Positions 60,417 to 64,000 of a DNA stretch of 64,000 nucleotides are shown here, one piece after another. Origin of the DNA: Phenylobacterium koreense (lineage in GTDB: Bacteria; Pseudomonadota; Alphaproteobacteria; Caulobacterales; Caulobacteraceae); contig NZ_JBEPLU010000001.1 of assembly GCF_040545335.1 (NCBI RefSeq), forward strand, positions 1,612,001 to 1,676,000, in the 5' to 3' direction. The notes under the pieces are model-generated. The model was not told where the DNA came from. It saw only the letters and a list, made by a program, of their open reading frames with translations, and made no database searches. Position 1 is the first letter of the stretch, and each line of letters begins with the position of its first letter. Position numbers and translations under genes: made by a program.

Positions 60417-61254
60417 CGCCCTTCTGGCCGCAGCTCTCCTCTTCCCAGCTTCTTCCGCCATGGCTCAGGCCGGACCCCCGGGCGCCCATCCCTCGGCCGT
60501 CGTTGCGGCCGAGCGAGCCTTTGCGGCCGATGGCCTGGCGCTGGGGATCAAACGGTCGTTCCTGAAACACGCTGCGCCGGAAGCGATCGTCCTGGCTCCC
60601 GATCCGGTGAAGGTGTCGGAGTTCTATGGCGCAAAGCCCGACGAGGCTCACCCGCCGCTGGTCTGGTGGCCCCTGTGGGCGGCGATCGCCCGGTCCGGCG
60701 ACCTCGGCTTCACCAGCGGTCCGGCCACCTTCGGCGGCAAGCCGAGCGGCTGGTTCTTCACGGTCTGGGCGCGCCAGCCGGACGGCGGCTGGAAGTGGAT
60801 CTACGACGGCGGCGCGCCCAGCGACCACTCGGCCGCCGCCCCGCAGGGCTCTACGCCTGTCTATCTCGCGCCGGCGACCGGCCCCGCCGTCGACGCCAAG
60901 GCCGCGATGGCCGCCGTCCATGACGCCGAGGCCAGCCTCGCCAAAGCCGCAGCCACCGACGCCAAGGCCGCCTATCTCGCCGTCCTCGCGCCCGACGCCC
61001 GCCTGACCGGCTCCAGGTCCGCGCCCGCCGCTACGCCGGAAGCGGTGCGGGCCGAGCTCGCCCGACGCGCCCCGGCCATCGGCTTCAAGCCGCTCGGCGG
61101 CAGGGCCTCGCAGGGCGGCGATCTCGCCTGGACCTATGGCGAGGCGGCCTGGGACGGAGGCCGCGGCCATTATGTCCGCGCCTGGCGAAGCGGCGCCGAG
61201 GGCTGGCGGCTGGTCTACGATCAGATTCTTCCTGTCGCAGAGCCGAGGTCGTGA
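60403..61254 (+). CDS. Exported protein of unknown function, between hslV and hslU
   Basis: A 283-residue protein starting at a TTG (60403) with GGAGAA 7 nt upstream. The signal peptide runs to SSAMA (residue ~21). The mature part has two alpha+beta units (about 25-150 and 165-280) that look like SnoaL/DUF4440 folds, e.g. [20 protein letters not shown] and [20 protein letters not shown], each with a closing WxxVYD-type strand ([19 protein letters not shown]). The active site or ligand is not evident. It overlaps hslV by 14 nt and sits 14 nt before hslU. Confidence 0.72.
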   Translation: MRASNALLAAALLFPASSAMAQAGPPGAHPSAVVAAERAFAADGLALGIKRSFLKHAAPEAIVLAPDPVKVSEFYGAKPDEAHPPLVWWPLWAAIARSGDLGFTSGPATFGGKPSGWFFTVWARQPDGGWKWIYDGGAPSDHSAAAPQGSTPVYLAPATGPAVDAKAAMAAVHDAEASLAKAAATDAKAAYLAVLAPDARLTGSRSAPAATPEAVRAELARRAPAIGFKPLGGRASQGGDLAWTYGEAAWDGGRGHYVRAWRSGAEGWRLVYDQILPVAEPRS

Positions 61255-61268
61255 CTATCTAGGCCGCT

Positions 61269-62573
61269 ATGACTGAGTTTTCCCCTCGTGAGATCGTCTC
61301 CGAACTCGACCGCTTCATCGTCGGCCATCCGGACGCCAAGAAGGCCGTGGCCGTCGCCCTGCGCAACCGCTGGCGGCGTCGGCGCGTGCCGGCCGACCTG
61401 CGCGACGAGGTCACGCCGAAGAACATCCTGATGATCGGCCCGACCGGAGTGGGCAAGACCGAGATCGCGCGGCGCCTGGCGCGGCTCGCCCAGGCCCCCT
61501 TCCTGAAGGTCGAGGCCACCAAGTTCACCGAGGTCGGCTATGTCGGCCGCGACGTGGACCAGATCGTCCGCGACCTGGTGGAGAGCGCCATGGCCATGGT
61601 CCGCGACCGGCGCCGCGCCGGGGTGCGCGCCCGCGCCGAGGCCGCCGCCGAGGAGCGCCTGCTGGACGCCCTGACCGGCCCCGGCTCCACCGCCGCCCGC
61701 GACTCCTTCCGCAAGAAGCTCCGCGCCGGCGAGCTGGACGACAAGGAGGTCGAGCTGACCCTCGCCGACACCGGCGGCGGCATGCCGATGTTCGACATCC
61801 CCGGCCAGCCGGGCGCCCAGATGGGCATGCTCAACATCGGCGAGATGATGGGCAAGGCCTTCGGCGGCCGCACCAAGACCCACAAGACCACCGTCTCCGG
61901 CGCCTGGGCGCCGCTGATCGCCGAGGAAAGCGACAAGCTGCTCGACCAGGAGGCCCTCACCCAGGAAGCCCTGGAGCTGGCCGAGAACAACGGCATCGTG
62001 TTCCTCGATGAGATCGACAAGGTCGCCTCCGCCCGCGAGCGCTCGGGCGCGGACGTCAGCCGCGAGGGCGTGCAGCGCGACCTGCTGCCGCTGATCGAAG
62101 GCACGACCGTCTCGACCAAGTATGGGCCGGTGAAGACCGACCACATCCTGTTCATCGCCTCGGGCGCCTTCCACGTGGCCAAGCCCTCGGACCTGCTGCC
62201 CGAACTGCAGGGCCGCTTGCCGATCCGGGTGGAGCTGAAGGCCCTGACGCGGGACGACTTCCGCCGCATTCTCACCGAGCCGGAAGCCAACCTGATCCGC
62301 CAGCACCAGGCGCTGCTGGCCACCGAGGGCGTCACCCTCACCTTCACCGAGGACGCCATCGACGCTCTTGCCGACGCCGCCGTCACCGTGAACGGCTCGG
62401 TGGAGAACATCGGCGCCCGCCGCCTGCAGACCGTGCTGGAAAAGGTGCTGGAGGAGATCAGCTACACCGCCTCGGACCGCGAGGGCGAAACCATCGCCAT
62501 CGACGCCGCCTACGTGAAGCAGCGCCTGGACGGCCTGGCCCAGAACACCGACCTCAGCCGGTTCATTCTGTAA
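61269..62573 (+). CDS. hslU: ATP-dependent protease ATPase subunit HslU
   Basis: A 434-residue AAA+ unfoldase that feeds HslV. It has Walker [18 protein letters not shown], the pore segment [12 protein letters not shown], Walker [13 protein letters not shown] and the family-specific I-domain (about 105-230). The C-terminus is the HslV-activating tail ending FIL. ATG at 61269. It is likely the last gene of hslV-(exported protein)-hslU. Confidence 0.97.
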   Translation: MTEFSPREIVSELDRFIVGHPDAKKAVAVALRNRWRRRRVPADLRDEVTPKNILMIGPTGVGKTEIARRLARLAQAPFLKVEATKFTEVGYVGRDVDQIVRDLVESAMAMVRDRRRAGVRARAEAAAEERLLDALTGPGSTAARDSFRKKLRAGELDDKEVELTLADTGGGMPMFDIPGQPGAQMGMLNIGEMMGKAFGGRTKTHKTTVSGAWAPLIAEESDKLLDQEALTQEALELAENNGIVFLDEIDKVASARERSGADVSREGVQRDLLPLIEGTTVSTKYGPVKTDHILFIASGAFHVAKPSDLLPELQGRLPIRVELKALTRDDFRRILTEPEANLIRQHQALLATEGVTLTFTEDAIDALADAAVTVNGSVENIGARRLQTVLEKVLEEISYTASDREGETIAIDAAYVKQRLDGLAQNTDLSRFIL

Positions 62574-62585
62574 CCTGGATCCTCG

Positions 62586-62612
62586 CGGCGGAGGGGGCCG
62601 CCGCCAGGCGGA
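62586..62612. repeat. Intergenic inverted-repeat element, copy 7 (partial)
   Basis: GCGGCGGAGGGGGCCGCCGC with core CGGAGGGGGCCGC at 62590-62602, identical to the core of copy 2 (13297-13309). It lies between convergent hslU and the DUF2244 gene. Confidence 0.55.
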
Positions 62613-63083
62613 TCACCCTCTTCGCGCTGCATAGATCGCCCGCTCCAGCGCCCGGGCGAAGTCTGCCCGCTCCACCGGGCTGAGCGCCGCGGCGACGCTG
62701 GCGTGGCGGCCGGACATGGCCAGACGCACGCCCCAGACCACCTGGTCCTCGTCCACCTCCAGGGCCACGCGGGTGAAGGCGGTGGGGCTTTCCCAGACCA
62801 CCTCGCTGGCCTTGGGCGTCTCGCGCACCACCCGCACCTCGCGCGAGGTCACCCGCACCCGCTCGATCCGCTTGGCGGCCGCATAGCTGGCGAGGAAGGC
62901 GACGATCACCGCCAGCACGTCCAGGCCGAGGAACAGCGGCACCAGGGTCGCGCCCATGGCCAGGAAGACCGCGGCGGCCGCGCAGTTGAAGAAGGTCACG
63001 ACGCCGACCAGCATCACGAACCCCCGCTGCGACAGCGAGCGGTTCGGCGTGATCACCGCATCCATGTAGACCAGGCCATCCAT
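62613..63083 (-). CDS. DUF2244 membrane protein
   Basis: A 156-residue protein with two transmembrane helices (about 22-44 and 47-66), followed by a basic cytoplasmic tail. The order matches the alphaproteobacterial DUF2244 family, found near cytochrome oxidase or nth genes. Function is unknown. ATG at 63083; the frame extends 29 codons upstream without homology. It is divergent from nth, 80 nt between starts. Confidence 0.82.
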   Translation of the reverse strand: MDGLVYMDAVITPNRSLSQRGFVMLVGVVTFFNCAAAAVFLAMGATLVPLFLGLDVLAVIVAFLASYAAAKRIERVRVTSREVRVVRETPKASEVVWESPTAFTRVALEVDEDQVVWGVRLAMSGRHASVAAALSPVERADFARALERAIYAARRG

Positions 63084-63163
63084 GCTGGTCCGCCAGTCTA
63101 ATCCTGAAATCCGCCGTGCAAAGCCTTGGCGCGCGGCGCGGACCGGGCGATGTTCCCGCCGCC

Positions 63164-63838
63164 ATGGCAAAGTCTGTCCAGAAGAAGCGTCTCAGCCCGG
63201 CCGAAAAGGCCCGCATCGCCGAACTCTTCCACCGGTTCGAGAGCCTCAGCGACGACCCGCGCACCGAGCTGGACTATGACAGCCCCTACACCCTGGTGGT
63301 GGCTGTCGCGCTGTCGGCCCAGGCCACCGACGTCTCGGTCAACAAGGCCACCGCCAGGCTCTTCAAGGTCGCCGACACCCCGCAGAAGATGCTGGAGCTG
63401 GGGGAAGAGGGCCTGATCCCCTACATCGCCTCCATCGGCCTCTACCGGACCAAGGCCAGGAACGTGATCGCGGCGGCCAGGATCATCATGGAGAAGCACC
63501 ACGGCGAGGTGCCGCTGAACCGCGAGGACCTGATGGCCCTGCCGGGCGTCGGCCGAAAGACCGCCAGCGTGGTGCTCAACGAGCTGCGGGTCGAGCCGGC
63601 CATCGCCGTCGACACCCACGTCTTCCGCGTCGCCCACCGGCTGAAGCTGTCGGCCGGCAAGACCCCCGACCAGGTCGAGGCCGACCTGATGGCCATCGTC
63701 CCCGAGGCCCAGCTCACCCGCGCGCACCACTGGCTGATCCTGCACGGCCGCTATGTGTGCACGGCCCGGCGGCCGAAGTGCGAGGAGTGCCCGGTGGGCG
63801 ACCTCTGCCCCTCGCGGCGGCTGTTCCTGGCCCCATGA
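63164..63838 (+). CDS. nth: Endonuclease III
   Basis: A 224-residue DNA glycosylase/AP lyase of base excision repair. It has the helix-hairpin-helix LPGVGRKTASVVLNEL with the catalytic Lys, the Asp in VDTHVFRVAHRL, and the [4Fe-4S] cysteines C-x6-C-x2-C-x5-C at the C-terminus (CTARRPKCEECPVGDLC). Homology begins at ATG 63164. The next gene starts one base before its stop. Confidence 0.97.
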   Translation: MAKSVQKKRLSPAEKARIAELFHRFESLSDDPRTELDYDSPYTLVVAVALSAQATDVSVNKATARLFKVADTPQKMLELGEEGLIPYIASIGLYRTKARNVIAAARIIMEKHHGEVPLNREDLMALPGVGRKTASVVLNELRVEPAIAVDTHVFRVAHRLKLSAGKTPDQVEADLMAIVPEAQLTRAHHWLILHGRYVCTARRPKCEECPVGDLCPSRRLFLAP

Positions 63839-64000
63839 CCACACGGCTGCCGCTCAACGCCCTGCGCGTCTTCGAGGCCTGCGCCCGGCACGGCAGCTTC
63901 CTGGCCGCTTCCGAGGAGCTGGCCATCACTCCCGGCGCCGTCTCGCGGCAGATCAAGGCCCTCGAGGCCGAGCTCGAAGTCAGGCTCTTCGACCGGTTCA
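63835..64000 (+). CDS. LysR family transcriptional regulator, N-terminus only (cut by window edge)
   Basis: The first 55 codons read MTTRLPLNALRVFEACARHG, a LysR-type HTH start, and continue SFLAASEELAITPGAVSRQI and EAELEVRLFDRF. The pattern matches the GcvA/AmpR-like subgroup. It overlaps the nth stop by ATGA, so it is translationally coupled to a DNA-repair gene. Target unknown. Confidence 0.88.
   Translation, partial: MTTRLPLNALRVFEACARHGSFLAASEELAITPGAVSRQIKALEAELEVRLFDRF

Overview
The window looks like chromosomal DNA of a high-GC alphaproteobacterium, most likely Caulobacterales (Caulobacter/Phenylobacterium type). The evidence is very high G+C with strong third-position GC bias, an Rsm22-family methyltransferase, an NDUFA9-like protein, the rnd-lptC-lptA-lptB block near rpoN, a gltD-gltB pair, hslV/hslU, and an rsmB-rpe-heparinase-purH block. 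The genus is an inference and no 16S gene is present. I see no phage, transposase, integrase or CRISPR array; almost all of the window is chromosomal housekeeping.

Layout. 1-5460 (minus): rsmB, rpe, a heparinase II/III-like gene and purH (C-terminus just outside the window). 5.5-13.3 kb: an sdhAF4-like gene, a hexapeptide acyltransferase, pyrF, marC, an SDR oxidoreductase, the K+ transporter kup with a small membrane protein, an Lrp-type regulator and argG. 13.4-25 kb: acs, a secreted SRPBCC protein, an rsm22-like gene, an MDR oxidoreductase, a two-domain M16 protease, a YegD-like Hsp70 and a malic enzyme with a phosphotransacetylase tail. 25-29.1 kb: a TetR/GST divergon, dapB, an amidase and dut. 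29.1-34.8 kb: rpoN, a GST/WYL-regulator divergon, lptB, lptA, lptC and an RNase D-like gene.

34.9-48.1 kb is the most unusual part. A divergent AraC-type regulator faces a two-gene unit. The first gene encodes a 2,705-residue exported protein with a propeller-like head, 12 near-identical 118-125-residue DUF11/isopeptide-type repeats of two subtypes, further divergent repeats and two OmpA-like domains at the C-terminus. The second, 14 nt downstream, encodes a 1,219-residue outer-membrane beta-barrel. Together they look like a surface fibre or adhesin with its own outer-membrane partner.

48.3-64 kb: tRNA-Leu(CAG), an NDUFA9-like gene, uppP, gltD-gltB, two divergent citrate-synthase paralogues (one with a fused DNA-binding domain), a MoeB/ThiF-type gene, hslV, a secreted protein gene, hslU, a DUF2244 gene, nth and the start of a LysR regulator.

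Two smaller points stand out. dapB has no usable ATG/GTG/TTG start; its best start is CTG, behind a ribosome-binding site buried in a perfect 14-bp hairpin. A family of GC-rich inverted-repeat elements is scattered through the intergenic gaps. All functions are called from sequence motifs and family knowledge; no database search was run.
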